NCBI RefSeq assembly: GCF_001896205.1
Contig: NZ_MPNU01000001.1
Coordinates: forward strand, 2,555,528 to 2,619,527
Direction of reading: 5' to 3'
Length of the DNA stretch: 64,000 bases
Source: Edwardsiella piscicida
GTDB lineage: Bacteria; Pseudomonadota; Gammaproteobacteria; Enterobacterales; Enterobacteriaceae
The position numbers and the translations under genes are program-made. Positions within the stretch are counted from its first letter, which is position 1, and each line of letters opens with the position of its first letter. Positions 9,361 through 19,832 of the stretch are shown here, piece by piece. The notes beneath the pieces are model-generated. The model searched no databases. It was not told where the DNA came from and worked only from the letters and a program-made list of their open reading frames with translations.

Positions 9361-10653
9361 ATGGACACCACTCAGACTGGTACTATTGCTTCTACCTCCG
9401 GTTCCAAGAGTGCCTGGCGTAAGTCAGATACTATGTGGATGTTGGGCCTGTACGGTACGGCTATCGGCGCGGGCGTTCTGTTCCTGCCGATCAACGCCGG
9501 CGTCGGCGGCCTGATTCCGCTGATCATCATGGCGATCCTGGCGTTCCCCATGACATTCTTTGCACACCGCGGTCTGACCCGTTTCGTGCTGTCCGGCAAA
9601 AACCCGGGCGAAGACATCACTGAAGTTGTTGAAGAGCACTTCGGCATTGGCGCAGGTAAGCTGATCACGCTGCTGTACTTCTTCGCTATCTACCCGATCT
9701 GCCTGGTATACAGCGTAGCGATCACCAATACCGTGGAAAGCTTCATCACTCACCAGCTGGGGATGACTGCACCGCCGCGTATCATCCTGTCTCTGGTGCT
9801 GATCCTGGGCCTGATGACCATCGTTCGCTTCGGTGAGCACCTGATCGTGAAGGTGATGAGCATCCTGGTATACCCGTTCGTTGCGGTTCTGATGATGCTG
9901 GCTCTGTACCTGATCCCGAACTGGAACGCCACTATCTTTGACAGTGCAGCCATCGCCAGCTCTGCCTCCGGCAGCGGCCTGTGGATGACCCTGTGGCTGG
10001 CCATCCCGGTAATGGTTTTCTCTTTCAACCACTCACCGATCATCTCTGCCTTTGCCGTGGCCAAGCGTGAAGAGTACGGTGATGAGCTGGCTGAGAAGAA
10101 GTGCTCCCAAATCCTGAGCTACGCTCACATCATGATGGTGCTGACCGTAATGTTCTTCGTGTTCAGCTGCGTGCTGAGCCTGTCTCCGGCCGACCTGGCG
10201 GAAGCCAAAGCGCAGAACATCTCTATTCTGTCTTACCTGGCCAACCACTTTAATACGCCGGTTATCGCCTTCGCTGCGCCGATCATTGCGTTCGTTGCCA
10301 TCACCAAATCCTTCCTGGGCCACTACCTGGGCGCCCGTGAAGGCTTCAACGGTCTGGTGATCAAGTCACTGCGTGGTCGCGGTAAGAGCATCGAAATTGG
10401 CAAGCTGAACAAAATCACCGCGCTGTTCATGCTGATCACCACCTGGATCGTCGCCACCCTGAACCCGTCAATCCTGGGTATGATCGAAACCCTGGGTGGC
10501 CCGGTTATCGCCATGATCCTGTTCCTGATGCCGATGTATGCCATCAACAAGGTACCGGCCATGCGTAAGTACAGCGGCCATATCAGCAACGTTTTCGTTG
10601 TTATCATGGGCCTGATTGCCATCTCTGCAATCCTGTACACCCTGTTCGGTTAA
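9361..10653 (+). CDS. sdaC: Serine transporter SdaC
   Basis: 430 residues, near-identical in long stretches to E. coli SdaC ([55 protein letters not shown]). An inner-membrane H+/serine symporter of the HAAAP family with about 11 membrane segments. The start is the ATG preceded by GGAGA; the upstream in-frame extension has no homology and lies in the structured leader. First gene of an operon with sdaB, which degrades the imported serine. A strong hairpin lies between the two genes. Confidence 0.97.
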   Translation: MDTTQTGTIASTSGSKSAWRKSDTMWMLGLYGTAIGAGVLFLPINAGVGGLIPLIIMAILAFPMTFFAHRGLTRFVLSGKNPGEDITEVVEEHFGIGAGKLITLLYFFAIYPICLVYSVAITNTVESFITHQLGMTAPPRIILSLVLILGLMTIVRFGEHLIVKVMSILVYPFVAVLMMLALYLIPNWNATIFDSAAIASSASGSGLWMTLWLAIPVMVFSFNHSPIISAFAVAKREEYGDELAEKKCSQILSYAHIMMVLTVMFFVFSCVLSLSPADLAEAKAQNISILSYLANHFNTPVIAFAAPIIAFVAITKSFLGHYLGAREGFNGLVIKSLRGRGKSIEIGKLNKITALFMLITTWIVATLNPSILGMIETLGGPVIAMILFLMPMYAINKVPAMRKYSGHISNVFVVIMGLIAISAILYTLFG

Positions 10654-10670
10654 TAAAAGTAACAGCCCGG

Positions 10671-10702
10671 CCGGTGCGGTTTCCGCATCGGTCGTTTTTT
10701 TT
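10671..10702 (+). terminator. Hairpin plus T-run between sdaC and sdaB
   Basis: CCGGTGCGG / CCGCATCGG stem of 9 pairs with a 3-base loop, followed by a run of eight T. It looks like an intrinsic terminator placed inside the operon, so sdaB may be expressed partly by readthrough at a lower level than sdaC. Confidence 0.75.
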
Positions 10703-10752
10703 ATCCTGGCAACAGATTGAATTTCCAGCCTTGATAAATCATTGGAGGCGAT

Positions 10753-12120
10753 ATGATTAGCGTTTTTGACATTTACAAGATCGGCATTGGCCCATCCAGC
10801 TCCCATACCGTAGGGCCGATGAAGGCCGGTAAACAATTTTGCGATGACCTTATCGAAAAAGGTCTGCTAAACGACGTCACCCGCGTCGTTGTTGACGTTT
10901 ATGGCTCCCTATCCCTCACCGGCAAGGGCCACCACACCGATCTGGCCATCATCATGGGACTGGCCGGTAACCTGCCGGACAGCGTCGATATCGACAGCAT
11001 CCCCGGCTTCATCAAAGACGTTGAGACCCGCGGTCGTCTGCTGATGGCCAACGGACAGCATGAGGTGGCGTTCCCGCTGGAAACCAGCATGAACTTCCAC
11101 GAAGACAACCTGTCTCTGCATGAAAACGGTATGCGCATCACCGCGCTGGCCGGAGATAAGGTGCTCTACAGCAAGACCTACTACTCTATCGGCGGCGGCT
11201 TTATCGTTGACGAAGAGCACTTTGGTCAGCAGAGCAGTCAGCAGGCTGCCGTCCCGTACCCCTATAACAGCGCCGCCGATCTGCAGCGTCACTGTAAAGA
11301 GTCCGGGCTCTCCCTGTCCGGCCTGGTGATGCAAAATGAACTGGCCCTGCACAGCAAGGACGAGATCGCGGCCCACTTCTCTCGGGTTTGGGACGTGATG
11401 CGCACCGGCATCGAGCGCGGCATCAACACCGAGGGCGTTCTGCCTGGGCCGCTGCGCGTACCGCGTCGCGCCTCTGCCCTGCGCCGTATGCTGGTCACCA
11501 ATGACAAGACCAGCGTCGATCCGATGGCCGTTGTCGACTGGATCAACATGTTCGCCTTCGCGGTGAACGAAGAGAACGCCGCCGGCGGCCGCGTCGTTAC
11601 CGCGCCGACCAACGGCGCCTGCGGGATCATCCCCGCCGTTCTGGCCTACTACGATAAGTTTATTCGTGAGGTGAACGCCAACTCGTATACCCGCTATTTC
11701 CTGGCCTCCGGCGTCATCGGCACGCTGTATAAGATGAACGCCTCCATCTCCGGCGCCGAAGTGGGCTGTCAGGGTGAGGTCGGCGTCGCCTGTTCTATGG
11801 CCGCGGCCGGTCTGGCTGAACTGCTGGGCGGCAGTCCGGCTCAGGTCTGCATGGCAGCCGAAATCGCCATGGAGCACAACCTGGGGCTCACCTGCGATCC
11901 GGTCGCCGGTCAGGTTCAGGTGCCGTGCATCGAGCGTAACGCCATCGCCGCCGTCAAAGCGGTGAACGCGGCGCGTATGGCGCTGCGCCGCACCAGCGAT
12001 CCGCGCGTCTGCCTGGATAAGGTTATCGAAACCATGTACGAAACCGGCAAGGACATGAACGCCAAGTACCGTGAAACCTCTCGCGGCGGTCTGGCGCTGA
12101 AAGTGCTCTCCTGCGGTTAA
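10753..12120 (+). CDS. sdaB: L-serine dehydratase (serine deaminase) SdaB
   Basis: 455 residues, the same length as E. coli SdaB. An oxygen-labile [4Fe-4S] enzyme converting L-serine to pyruvate and ammonia. The N-terminal substrate/beta domain (SVFDIYKIGIGPSSSHTVGPMKAG) and C-terminal catalytic alpha domain are both present. Cluster cysteines lie in GAEVGCQGEVGVACSMAAAG and in LTCDPVAGQVQVPCIERN. GGAG precedes the ATG. Together with sdaC it forms a serine import and degradation unit. SdaA is a close paralogue; linkage to sdaC favours the sdaB name. Confidence 0.96.
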   Translation: MISVFDIYKIGIGPSSSHTVGPMKAGKQFCDDLIEKGLLNDVTRVVVDVYGSLSLTGKGHHTDLAIIMGLAGNLPDSVDIDSIPGFIKDVETRGRLLMANGQHEVAFPLETSMNFHEDNLSLHENGMRITALAGDKVLYSKTYYSIGGGFIVDEEHFGQQSSQQAAVPYPYNSAADLQRHCKESGLSLSGLVMQNELALHSKDEIAAHFSRVWDVMRTGIERGINTEGVLPGPLRVPRRASALRRMLVTNDKTSVDPMAVVDWINMFAFAVNEENAAGGRVVTAPTNGACGIIPAVLAYYDKFIREVNANSYTRYFLASGVIGTLYKMNASISGAEVGCQGEVGVACSMAAAGLAELLGGSPAQVCMAAEIAMEHNLGLTCDPVAGQVQVPCIERNAIAAVKAVNAARMALRRTSDPRVCLDKVIETMYETGKDMNAKYRETSRGGLALKVLSCG

Positions 12121-12176
12121 GTCGACCACGACAGCGATCGCGTCTCGCCGTCGACGGCGGGTTACGATTGATCATA

Positions 12177-12205
12177 AAATGCCCGGCGTTGCCGGGCATT
12201 TTTTT
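12177..12205 (+). terminator. Intrinsic terminator after sdaB
   Basis: GCCCGGC / GCCGGGC stem extended by A-T pairs, 3-base loop, then seven T. It lies between convergent sdaB and dacC; the other strand has only four T, so it mainly serves sdaB. Confidence 0.9.
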
Positions 12206-12223
12206 ACGCGACGATCGGCGGGT

Positions 12224-13423
12224 TTAGCCGAACCAGCCGCCGAACAGGCTGTGCAGCTTCAGCATAATAAAGTCGATGATGCGGCCGAAAAAGCCAGCCT
12301 CCGGCACATCCTCTAGCACCACCAGCGGACGCTGCTCAATGGTTTTGCCGTTAAGCTGAAAATCGATGGTGCCCACCGCCTGCCCCTTCTTCAGCGGCGC
12401 CTCCAGCTGCGACTGCGTCAGCGTATAGCTGGCCTTCAGATCCTTCATCTGCCCACGGGGAATGGTGACCGCGGCGCTCTTGTCCACGCCCAGCGGCACC
12501 TCGCTGCGCTCGCCGTACCACACTTTCTGGGTGGTAAAGGGCTGACCTACCTTGATCGGAGTAACGGTTTCATAGAAACGAAATCCCCAGGTCAGCAGCT
12601 TTTTGCTTTCGTCGAAGCGTATCCGATCGGTTGGCGCACCTAACACCACCGAAATCAGCCGCATCGGACCATCCGTCGCCGATGCAACCAGGTTATGCCC
12701 GGCGCCGCTGGTAAACCCCGTCTTCACCCCGTCCACGTTCAGGCTGCTGTCCCACAGCAGACGGTTGCGGTTGATCTGACGGATCTTATTAAAGGTAAAC
12801 TCCTTTTCTTTATTCAGCTGATACTCATCCGGCACATCGGCGATCAGGCGCTGGCTGATCAGCGCCATATCCCGCGCCGAGCTGTACTGGCCCTCGGAAT
12901 CCAGGCCATGTACGGTGCGGAAGTGGGTATTCTTCAGCCCCCAGGCGCCAACGTACTGGTTCATCAGATTAACAAACGCGTCCTGGCTGCCGGCCACGTG
13001 ATCTGCCAGCGCGATGCTGGCGTCATTGCCGGACTGAATAACCACCCCGCGGTTCAGCTCCGCAACCGGAACCCGATCGCCGGGCTTGAGAAACATCAGC
13101 GAGGAGCCGCGCAGCAGCGGGTTCCCGGTCGCCCAGGCATCCTTACCGACCACCACCATATCGCCAGGCGCAATCTTGCCGCTCTTCAGCGCCTGGCCGA
13201 TAACATAGCTCGCCATGATTTTGGTCAGGCTGGCGGGATCCAGACGCTCGTCGGCGTTCCCCTCCGTCAGCACCCGGCCGCTATCATAGTCCAGCAGGAT
13301 ATAGGCCTTGGCATTGATCTGCGGCGGCGCCGGATCGGCGGCTAGCAGCGGTAAGGCAACCAAAGACAGGCTCGCACCCAGCGTTAGCCTGCGGATAAAA
13401 ACGGTAAGCGCACGATTCTTCAT
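12224..13423 (-). CDS. dacC: D-alanyl-D-alanine carboxypeptidase PBP6 (DacC)
   Basis: 399 residues. The signal peptide ends near LLA/ADPAPP. Penicillin-binding motifs: SxxK in [14 protein letters not shown] in [12 protein letters not shown], and KTG in [14 protein letters not shown]. The C-terminal beta domain and terminal amphipathic helix ([20 protein letters not shown]) anchor it to the periplasmic face of the inner membrane. It trims the terminal D-Ala of peptidoglycan pentapeptides. Closest to E. coli DacC rather than DacA or DacD (for example [26 protein letters not shown]). An upstream in-frame extension to 13705 has no homology; the start is set at the signal peptide. Confidence 0.94.
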   Translation of the reverse strand: MKNRALTVFIRRLTLGASLSLVALPLLAADPAPPQINAKAYILLDYDSGRVLTEGNADERLDPASLTKIMASYVIGQALKSGKIAPGDMVVVGKDAWATGNPLLRGSSLMFLKPGDRVPVAELNRGVVIQSGNDASIALADHVAGSQDAFVNLMNQYVGAWGLKNTHFRTVHGLDSEGQYSSARDMALISQRLIADVPDEYQLNKEKEFTFNKIRQINRNRLLWDSSLNVDGVKTGFTSGAGHNLVASATDGPMRLISVVLGAPTDRIRFDESKKLLTWGFRFYETVTPIKVGQPFTTQKVWYGERSEVPLGVDKSAAVTIPRGQMKDLKASYTLTQSQLEAPLKKGQAVGTIDFQLNGKTIEQRPLVVLEDVPEAGFFGRIIDFIMLKLHSLFGGWFG

Positions 13424-13853
13424 GATAAGACCAGAGTATCCATTCATATGATCAAACAATATGCCATTGCCCCGGGCAACGCACCTGACGCGACCCGGCC
13501 TGCAGCTGCTGACCATCGGCAGGGCCGCGGGCGTCACCGTCACCGCGGCGGCTAAGCAGACCGAGAAGTAATGTATTAATTTTATGACATTCCTTGGGAT
13601 TATTAGCGTAATCCCAGGTATTTTTTCAGCATCACGACACTTCTTGACGCATGATTGTGGCCGGGGGCACACTTTTCCGCCGCCGCCGCGCCCGCTCCCC
13701 CGCATCCACTCCGCGACGCTGTGCCATAACGTCCATTATCAGCCCCATAAAAGCGGTTAACTGAGCGATTCTGCATAATTATAGAGCGTTTCGGCACAGC
13801 ATCCCCGCACCAACTCCAGTAGCCTGTATCCATCATCACACAGGAGAAATATC
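13424..13853. other. Divergent dacC / PEBP-gene intergenic region
   Basis: 430 bp between divergent genes. It should contain both promoters. GC-rich open frames on both strands show no recognisable product. No operator was identified with confidence. Confidence 0.4.
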
Positions 13854-14405
13854 ATGAGTAAAACCACCTTTTCTCTGGCGGCCCTCGCGCTGCTCTCTTT
13901 ACCGGTGCACGCCCAGAGCTTCACCCTGAGCAGCCCGGAGATCCAGAACGGTAAACAGCTGAGCCACCATCAGCTCTTCGCCGGCTTTGGCTGCGAAGGC
14001 GGCAACCGCTCGCCGGCCCTGAGCTGGTCCGGCGCCCCGGCGGGCACCAAGAGCTTCGCTATCACTGCCTATGATCCCGATGCACCGACCGGCAGCGGCT
14101 GGTGGCACTGGACGATCGTTAACATCCCCGCCAACGTCCACCAGCTGGAGGCCGGCGCGGGAGCACAAGACAGCACCACCCTGCCCACCGGGGCGGTTCA
14201 GGGACGTAATGACTTTGGCTATGCCGGCTTCGGCGGCGCCTGTCCGCCTCCGGGGGACAAACCGCACCGCTACCAATTTACCGTCTGGGCGCTGAAAACC
14301 GACAAGCTACCGATCGATAATGCTTCCAGCGGTGCCCTGGTTGGCTTTATGCTGAACGCCAACAAACTGGCCACCGCTCAGCTGGTGCCGGTATACGGTC
14401 ACTGA
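13854..14405 (+). CDS. Secreted PEBP-family protein (YbhB/YbcL-like)
   Basis: 183 residues, the same length as E. coli YbcL. A signal peptide (MSKTTFSLAALALLSLPVHA) predicts a periplasmic protein. Phosphatidylethanolamine-binding/Raf-kinase-inhibitor-like signatures are clear: ITAYDPDAPTGSGWWHWTIVNIP and DKPHRYQFTVWALKTDKL. The cellular role of bacterial PEBP proteins is poorly known; YbcL of uropathogenic E. coli has been linked to suppression of neutrophil migration, but transfer of that role here would be speculation. Strong RBS (CAGGAGA). The AraC-type gene follows by 19 bp, suggesting co-transcription. Confidence 0.9.
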   Translation: MSKTTFSLAALALLSLPVHAQSFTLSSPEIQNGKQLSHHQLFAGFGCEGGNRSPALSWSGAPAGTKSFAITAYDPDAPTGSGWWHWTIVNIPANVHQLEAGAGAQDSTTLPTGAVQGRNDFGYAGFGGACPPPGDKPHRYQFTVWALKTDKLPIDNASSGALVGFMLNANKLATAQLVPVYGH

Positions 14406-14424
14406 GTTTTGGAGACAGCAGCAG

Positions 14425-15225
14425 ATGCACGATCCCGTCACGCCCACGCCGACGGTACAGCAGATCAGCGCCCGCCAGAGCCACCAGCTGCGGCGGGTCA
14501 CCCTGTTCAGCCCGGCGCTATGCCGAGTGCGGCAGGGCAGCAAGACCATCCAATGGGGTGAGCGCTGCGAAGTGGCGGGGGGCGATTCGCTGGTGCTGTT
14601 CCCCGGCGGTAGCGAAGTGAGCATGGCCAACCAGACCGGCGCGGGCTACTATCGTGCCGAAATGCTCTATCTGCCCGCGGCGCTGCTGCGTCAGTTTCGA
14701 AAACACTATCCACAGGCGGCGCCCTCCGACGAGGCGGCCGCCTCGCTGGCGTTGCCCATGACGCCGACGCTGACGCTGCTGTGGGACGCCGTGATGAATG
14801 CGCTGCGGGCGCCGCTGGCGCCGCCGCTGCTTAACCATCTGGCCGAAAGCCTGCTGCTGGCGCTGCAGCCCAGCGGCCATACCGCACTGCTGCTGAACGA
14901 ACGCCACGATCGTCTCACGGAGCAGATCCAGCAGCTGCTGCTGTTAGATCCCGCCTATGCCTGGCAGGCGACCGACGTCGCCCAGCGCCTGCATATGGCC
15001 GAGTCCACCCTGCGCCGCCGCCTGAGCGCCGAAGGCAAAAGCTTTCGCGATATTCTGGACGATGTGCGCCTTGGCCAGGCGCTGCTGGCGCTGCAGTCGG
15101 GGAACGCCCCCATCGGCGATATCGCCAGCCAGAGCGGCTATGCCAGCCCATCGCGCTTTACCGCCCGCTTTGTGCGCCGCTATGGCCTCACCCCCAGCGC
15201 CCTGCGCCAAGCCATGCGCCAGTGA
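14425..15225 (+). CDS. AraC/XylS-family transcriptional regulator
   Basis: 266 residues. The C-terminal double helix-turn-helix domain is clear: TDVAQRLHMAESTLRRRLSA, then IGDIASQSGYASPSRFTARF with the family signature RRYGLTPSALR. The N-terminal half (cupin-like sensor: GGDSLVLFPGGSEV) is not assigned to a ligand. The layout resembles the acid-stress or virulence regulators of the GadX/AppY type, but target and inducer are unknown. It lies 19 bp after the PEBP-family gene, which may be in its regulon. Confidence 0.88.
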   Translation: MHDPVTPTPTVQQISARQSHQLRRVTLFSPALCRVRQGSKTIQWGERCEVAGGDSLVLFPGGSEVSMANQTGAGYYRAEMLYLPAALLRQFRKHYPQAAPSDEAAASLALPMTPTLTLLWDAVMNALRAPLAPPLLNHLAESLLLALQPSGHTALLLNERHDRLTEQIQQLLLLDPAYAWQATDVAQRLHMAESTLRRRLSAEGKSFRDILDDVRLGQALLALQSGNAPIGDIASQSGYASPSRFTARFVRRYGLTPSALRQAMRQ

Positions 15226-15368
15226 GGTTACGATTAACTTCGTGTTATCAAATAGAATAACCGCTGAAAAGACGGTATCGCCAAACACAGATACCCAGGG
15301 GCGAGATCGCTATTGAACAAAATCACTTCTCTGGGTGCGCAAAAAATAATCGTATGATAAAATCGTGG

Positions 15369-15401
15369 ATTCTATATGATACAAAATGTATCATATAGAA
15401 T
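15369..15401. repeat. 14-bp perfect inverted repeat upstream of glycosyltransferase gene
   Basis: Left arm ATTCTATATGATAC, spacer AAAAT, right arm GTATCATATAGAAT. It ends 24 bp before the glycosyltransferase ATG and has no T-run, so it looks more like an operator or mRNA leader hairpin than a terminator. The AT-rich arms contrast with the surrounding GC-rich DNA. Confidence 0.85.
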
Positions 15402-15425
15402 TAAATTTGAACGACACAACACCAG

Positions 15426-16181
15426 ATGAAAGTATTTATTATAAATTTAAAAAGAGATCTTCAGAAAAAGCACGAAATAATAAGTGAGTGCAGCAGATTA
15501 AATATTAATCATGAGATTGTCGAGGCTGTCTCAGGTATCGATCTCAGCGCTGCTGAGGTAGACCGTTTAATTGATAAAGATGCGCAAATATATTTAACAA
15601 AAGGTGAGATAGGTTGTTCCCTTAGCCACCTGCGCATATATCAAAAAATCATATCAGAAGCGCTTCCATACGCCTTAATCCTCGAAGATGATGCCATCTT
15701 ACATGACGACCTCAATGAGGTCATTCAGGCCATCGAAAACGTTATAGATAAAGAAAGCAGCCATGCATACCTGCTGTATAAGACGGGCTGCGTGTACGGA
15801 AACCAAAGAATAAAACTATCTGAAAAATATAGCCTTTATGAATCAAATGTCCCAACATGTACACATGGCTATGTGGTTACCAACAAAACCGCACGTCTCC
15901 TTACAGCGATAAATACCCCAGTACGCTTCGAGGCAGATGCCTGGCGTAACTTTTATTTTGAAAAAAACATTCGCCCCTATTCACTGAATATTAATTTAAT
16001 TGACTCACGAGATCAGTCCAAAGAGAACTCGACAATAGAAGAGGAGCGACTGTCTCGCACGCCAATACAGATCACATTAAGAGAAAGTCTTGATCGAAAA
16101 AATTCGTTGGTAAAATTTTATCACAAGATCTGCCGGCGGCCATTTCTAAAAAAAATGAGGCAGAATAATAATATTATATAA
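15426..16181 (+). CDS. Glycosyltransferase family 25 (LPS biosynthesis type)
   Basis: 251 residues. GT25 signatures: N-terminal VFIINLKRDLQKK, then LTKGEIGCSLSHLRIYQKII, and the acidic metal/nucleotide-sugar motif YALILEDDAIL. The family (Lex2B, LpsA, LgtB) adds galactose or glucose to lipooligosaccharide or core LPS in the cytoplasm. The gene is clearly AT-richer than its neighbours and uses rare codons (ATA, AGA), indicating acquisition by transfer. No acceptor-synthesis genes are nearby. The ribosome-binding site is weak. The C terminus is basic and lysine-rich, as in peripheral membrane glycosyltransferases. Confidence 0.88.
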   Translation: MKVFIINLKRDLQKKHEIISECSRLNINHEIVEAVSGIDLSAAEVDRLIDKDAQIYLTKGEIGCSLSHLRIYQKIISEALPYALILEDDAILHDDLNEVIQAIENVIDKESSHAYLLYKTGCVYGNQRIKLSEKYSLYESNVPTCTHGYVVTNKTARLLTAINTPVRFEADAWRNFYFEKNIRPYSLNINLIDSRDQSKENSTIEEERLSRTPIQITLRESLDRKNSLVKFYHKICRRPFLKKMRQNNNII

Positions 16182-16614
16182 GCAGCGTCGCTGAGATCGG
16201 CCGTCCGATTAGGCTCCTCTCTTTTTCAGTCGTCAGCGAGCGTCCCGATAAACGCATCGGCGGGGCTCGCGACTATCCGGCGTCAGTCGGCTATCGCCCC
16301 CTAGAATTGACGTCGCCGATGCGGTGACTGGCCACCCGAATATCACAGGCTACCGCGCGCTACGTCTGGCTATCCGGCGTTATCGTCCCCAATATCACGC
16401 GAGAGCCATCTCGATACCGCGCGGTGGGTGACGCGGGCCGGCCTAGCCCGCCGCCGAGAGGCGCTACTTCTCGCTCTCCACATGCGGCGTGAAACGCGCG
16501 GTGAAGCCAGAAAGGCGCACGCCGCGCCACCAGGATAAATAGCGGTACAATTTCAGCCCAGAGCGCTGTAAAATCCCTGCCCTATCATAACCAGACACGA
16601 TGAATTTTTACGCT
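16182..16614. other. GT25-rimO intergenic region, possible gene remnant
   Basis: 433 bp without an intact gene. On the minus strand a 44-codon frame (16464-16598, possible GTG start, no RBS) reads LKLYRYLSWWRGVRLSGFTA and looks more protein-like than random, but I do not recognise it. The rimO promoter presumably lies here. Confidence 0.35.
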
Positions 16615-17940
16615 ATGAGCAATCAATCCCGCCAACCGACAATCGGTTTTGTCTCCCTCGGCTGCCCAAAAAACCTGGTCGACTCCGAACGCATCCTGAC
16701 CGAGCTGCGCACCGAAGGCTACCTGGTGGTACCGACCTATGAAGACGCCGATCTGGTGATCGTTAACACCTGCGGCTTTATCGACAGCGCGGTACAGGAG
16801 TCTCTGGAGGCCATCGGCGAGGCGCTGCATGAGAATGGAAAGGTCATCGTGACTGGCTGCCTGGGTGCCAAAGAGAACCAGATCCGGGAAGTCCACCCCA
16901 AGGTGCTGGAGATCTCTGGGCCGCACAGCTATGAGCAGGTGCTGCACCACGTACACAAATACGTGGCCAAGCCGCAGCACAACCCTTTCACCAGCCTAGT
17001 GCCGGAGCAGGGCGTCAAGCTAACGCCCAAGCATTTCGCCTATCTGAAAATCTCCGAAGGCTGTAATCATCGCTGCGCATTCTGCATTATCCCCTCTCTG
17101 CGCGGCGATCTGGAAAGCCGGCCAATCGGCGCTGTGCTAGACGAAGCCAAGCGCCTGGCCGACTCCGGCGTCCGGGAGCTGCTGGTCATCTCGCAGGATA
17201 CCTCTGCCTACGGCGCAGATATCCAGCATCGCACCGGCTTTTGGAACGGTCAGCCGGTCAAAACCAGCATGCTCAGCCTGTGCGAACAGCTGGCGACGCT
17301 GGGGATCTGGATCCGTCTGCACTATGTTTACCCCTATCCGCACGTGGATGACGTTATCCCGCTGATGGCGCAGGGCAAACTGCTGCCCTATCTGGATATT
17401 CCGCTGCAGCACGCCAGCCCGCGCATTCTGAAGCTGATGAAGCGCCCCGGCGCCGTTGAGCGTACCCTGGAGCGGATCAAACGCTGGCGCGAGATCTGTC
17501 CGCAGCTGACCCTGCGTTCGACCTTTATCGTCGGCTTCCCCGGCGAGACGGAAGAGGACTTTCAGATGCTGCTGGACTTCCTGCGCGAGGCACGCCTGGA
17601 TCGCGTCGGCTGCTTCCAGTACAGCCCGGTTGAAGGCGCCGCCGCCAACGAACTGCCCGACCAGGTGCCAGACGAGATCAAGCAGGCGCGCTTCGATCGC
17701 TTTATGCAGCTGCAGCAGCAGATCTCCGCAGAGCGCCTGCAGGAAAAAGTGGGGCTGACGCTGCCGGTGATCATCGATGAGGTTGACGAGGAAGGCGCCA
17801 TTGGCCGTAGCATGGCCGATGCGCCGGAGATCGACGGCGTGGTGTACCTAAACGGTGAGCGTGGGGTCAAACCGGGCGATATCGTCAGCGTTACCATTGA
17901 AAACGCCGACGAATACGATATGTGGGGCACTCTGGCCTGA
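16615..17940 (+). CDS. rimO: Ribosomal protein S12 methylthiotransferase RimO
   Basis: 441 residues, exactly the E. coli length when started at the second ATG ([20 protein letters not shown]). Radical-SAM enzyme that methylthiolates Asp89 (E. coli numbering) of S12. The N-terminal UPF0004 cluster cysteines lie in GCPKN, NTCGF and GCLG; the radical-SAM CxxxCxxC lies in GCNHRCAFC; the C-terminal TRAM domain ends [11 protein letters not shown]. Similarity to E. coli RimO is high throughout. An ATG at 16600 is in frame but unsupported by homology. Confidence 0.97.
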   Translation: MSNQSRQPTIGFVSLGCPKNLVDSERILTELRTEGYLVVPTYEDADLVIVNTCGFIDSAVQESLEAIGEALHENGKVIVTGCLGAKENQIREVHPKVLEISGPHSYEQVLHHVHKYVAKPQHNPFTSLVPEQGVKLTPKHFAYLKISEGCNHRCAFCIIPSLRGDLESRPIGAVLDEAKRLADSGVRELLVISQDTSAYGADIQHRTGFWNGQPVKTSMLSLCEQLATLGIWIRLHYVYPYPHVDDVIPLMAQGKLLPYLDIPLQHASPRILKLMKRPGAVERTLERIKRWREICPQLTLRSTFIVGFPGETEEDFQMLLDFLREARLDRVGCFQYSPVEGAAANELPDQVPDEIKQARFDRFMQLQQQISAERLQEKVGLTLPVIIDEVDEEGAIGRSMADAPEIDGVVYLNGERGVKPGDIVSVTIENADEYDMWGTLA

Positions 17941-17950
17941 TGAGGCATCA

Positions 17951-17976
17951 GCGCGTCGCTCTGCGCGGCGCGCTTT
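17951..17976 (+). terminator. Probable rimO terminator
   Basis: GCGCGTCGC / GCGGCGCGC stem of 9 pairs, 5-base loop, followed by only TTT. Weak T-run, so moderate support. Confidence 0.5.
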
Positions 17977-18192
17977 CCTACGGATAGCGTATCGTAACGC
18001 TACTCAGTGGACTGAATAATAAAGAAAATAATCGATATTTAATAAAAACAATCGGTTTATTATCCCCTCCGATCCAATACCCGATTTATACCGATTATCC
18101 CCCGTCATCCTCGCCGCTTAATGCCCTCTTTTTTACCTGCCGATACAAAAAAACACCAGCGGTAAAATGTGATCATCGCGACGCCTCTCCGG

Positions 18193-19020
18193 CTAATCGC
18201 AGGGCATGATCGTAGGATCAGAATAGCGGTAAACAAAGCCCAGCTCATGGCTGATGCGGGATCCGTCTACCGCTTTGCCCTGCGTCGCATCGTCATCGGA
18301 GCGAAACGCCGGCGGCGTCAGGCCGAGCGCACGCGCCAGCGGCGGGTAAAAGAGCCGGCGAGCCGGATGCTGCGGCGCACACAGATTATAAACGTGGCCG
18401 CCCTGAGGCTGCGCCAGCAGCAGCATGATCGCGGCGATGGCATCCTCGCGGTGCAGCAGATTGACCCCCAGATTACCGCCCGGCAGATCGGTTTTACCGG
18501 CCAGAAAGCGCCCCGGATGGCGCCCTTCCCCTACCAGTCCGGCCAGCCGCAGCACATCGACCGAAGTATTGGGCAGATCGTGCAGCCAGCGCTCCAGATC
18601 GGCCAACGCCTGGCCGGCCAAGGTGTTGGGCTGCAGCGGGGAGTCCTCGTTGACCTCGCCGCGCGCGTCGCCGTAAACCGACGTCGAACTCAAAAAGATA
18701 ATCCGCGCTACGCCGTACGCCAGCGCGCTGTCGACCAGCTGGCGCACCGACTGACGGTAGCCTATCCCCTCATCGTTCCCACAGCTGGCCGGCAGGGTGA
18801 TCACCAGGGCATCCACGCTCAGCAGCTGCGCCAGATCCTCGTCATCGCACTCCAGCTGCGGCGCCAACCGCAGTGGATAGCACGCCACCCCGCTCATCTG
18901 CGCCGCCTCTACACCGTCCGGCGTCGTTTTACTGCCGACCACCCGATAGCCACGCGCCATCAGCGACAGCGCCAGCGGCATCCCCAGCCAGCCCAATCCT
19001 ACAATGGCTACACTTTTCAT
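18193..19020 (-). CDS. yeeZ: SDR-family NAD(P)-dependent oxidoreductase YeeZ
   Basis: 275 residues. N-terminal Rossmann motif VAIVGLGWLGMPLALSLMARG. FLSSTSVYGD corresponds to the catalytic Ser/Tyr region of extended SDR enzymes. The C terminus (DGSRISHELGFVYRYSDPTIMP) matches E. coli YeeZ. The physiological substrate is unknown. In E. coli yeeZ lies immediately upstream of the yefM-yoeB and his region on the opposite strand; here it keeps the same orientation relative to his. Confidence 0.93.
   Translation of the reverse strand: MKSVAIVGLGWLGMPLALSLMARGYRVVGSKTTPDGVEAAQMSGVACYPLRLAPQLECDDEDLAQLLSVDALVITLPASCGNDEGIGYRQSVRQLVDSALAYGVARIIFLSSTSVYGDARGEVNEDSPLQPNTLAGQALADLERWLHDLPNTSVDVLRLAGLVGEGRHPGRFLAGKTDLPGGNLGVNLLHREDAIAAIMLLLAQPQGGHVYNLCAPQHPARRLFYPPLARALGLTPPAFRSDDDATQGKAVDGSRISHELGFVYRYSDPTIMPCD

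Positions 19021-19832
<812 letters not shown>

Noticed and set aside
10909..12129. 406-codon open frame antisense to sdaB
   Set aside because: Same reason: shadow of a GC-rich gene with strong third-position bias.
13603..13839. 78-codon minus-strand frame between dacC and the PEBP gene
   Set aside because: Arginine/glycine/alanine-rich translation typical of GC-rich non-coding DNA; no RBS.
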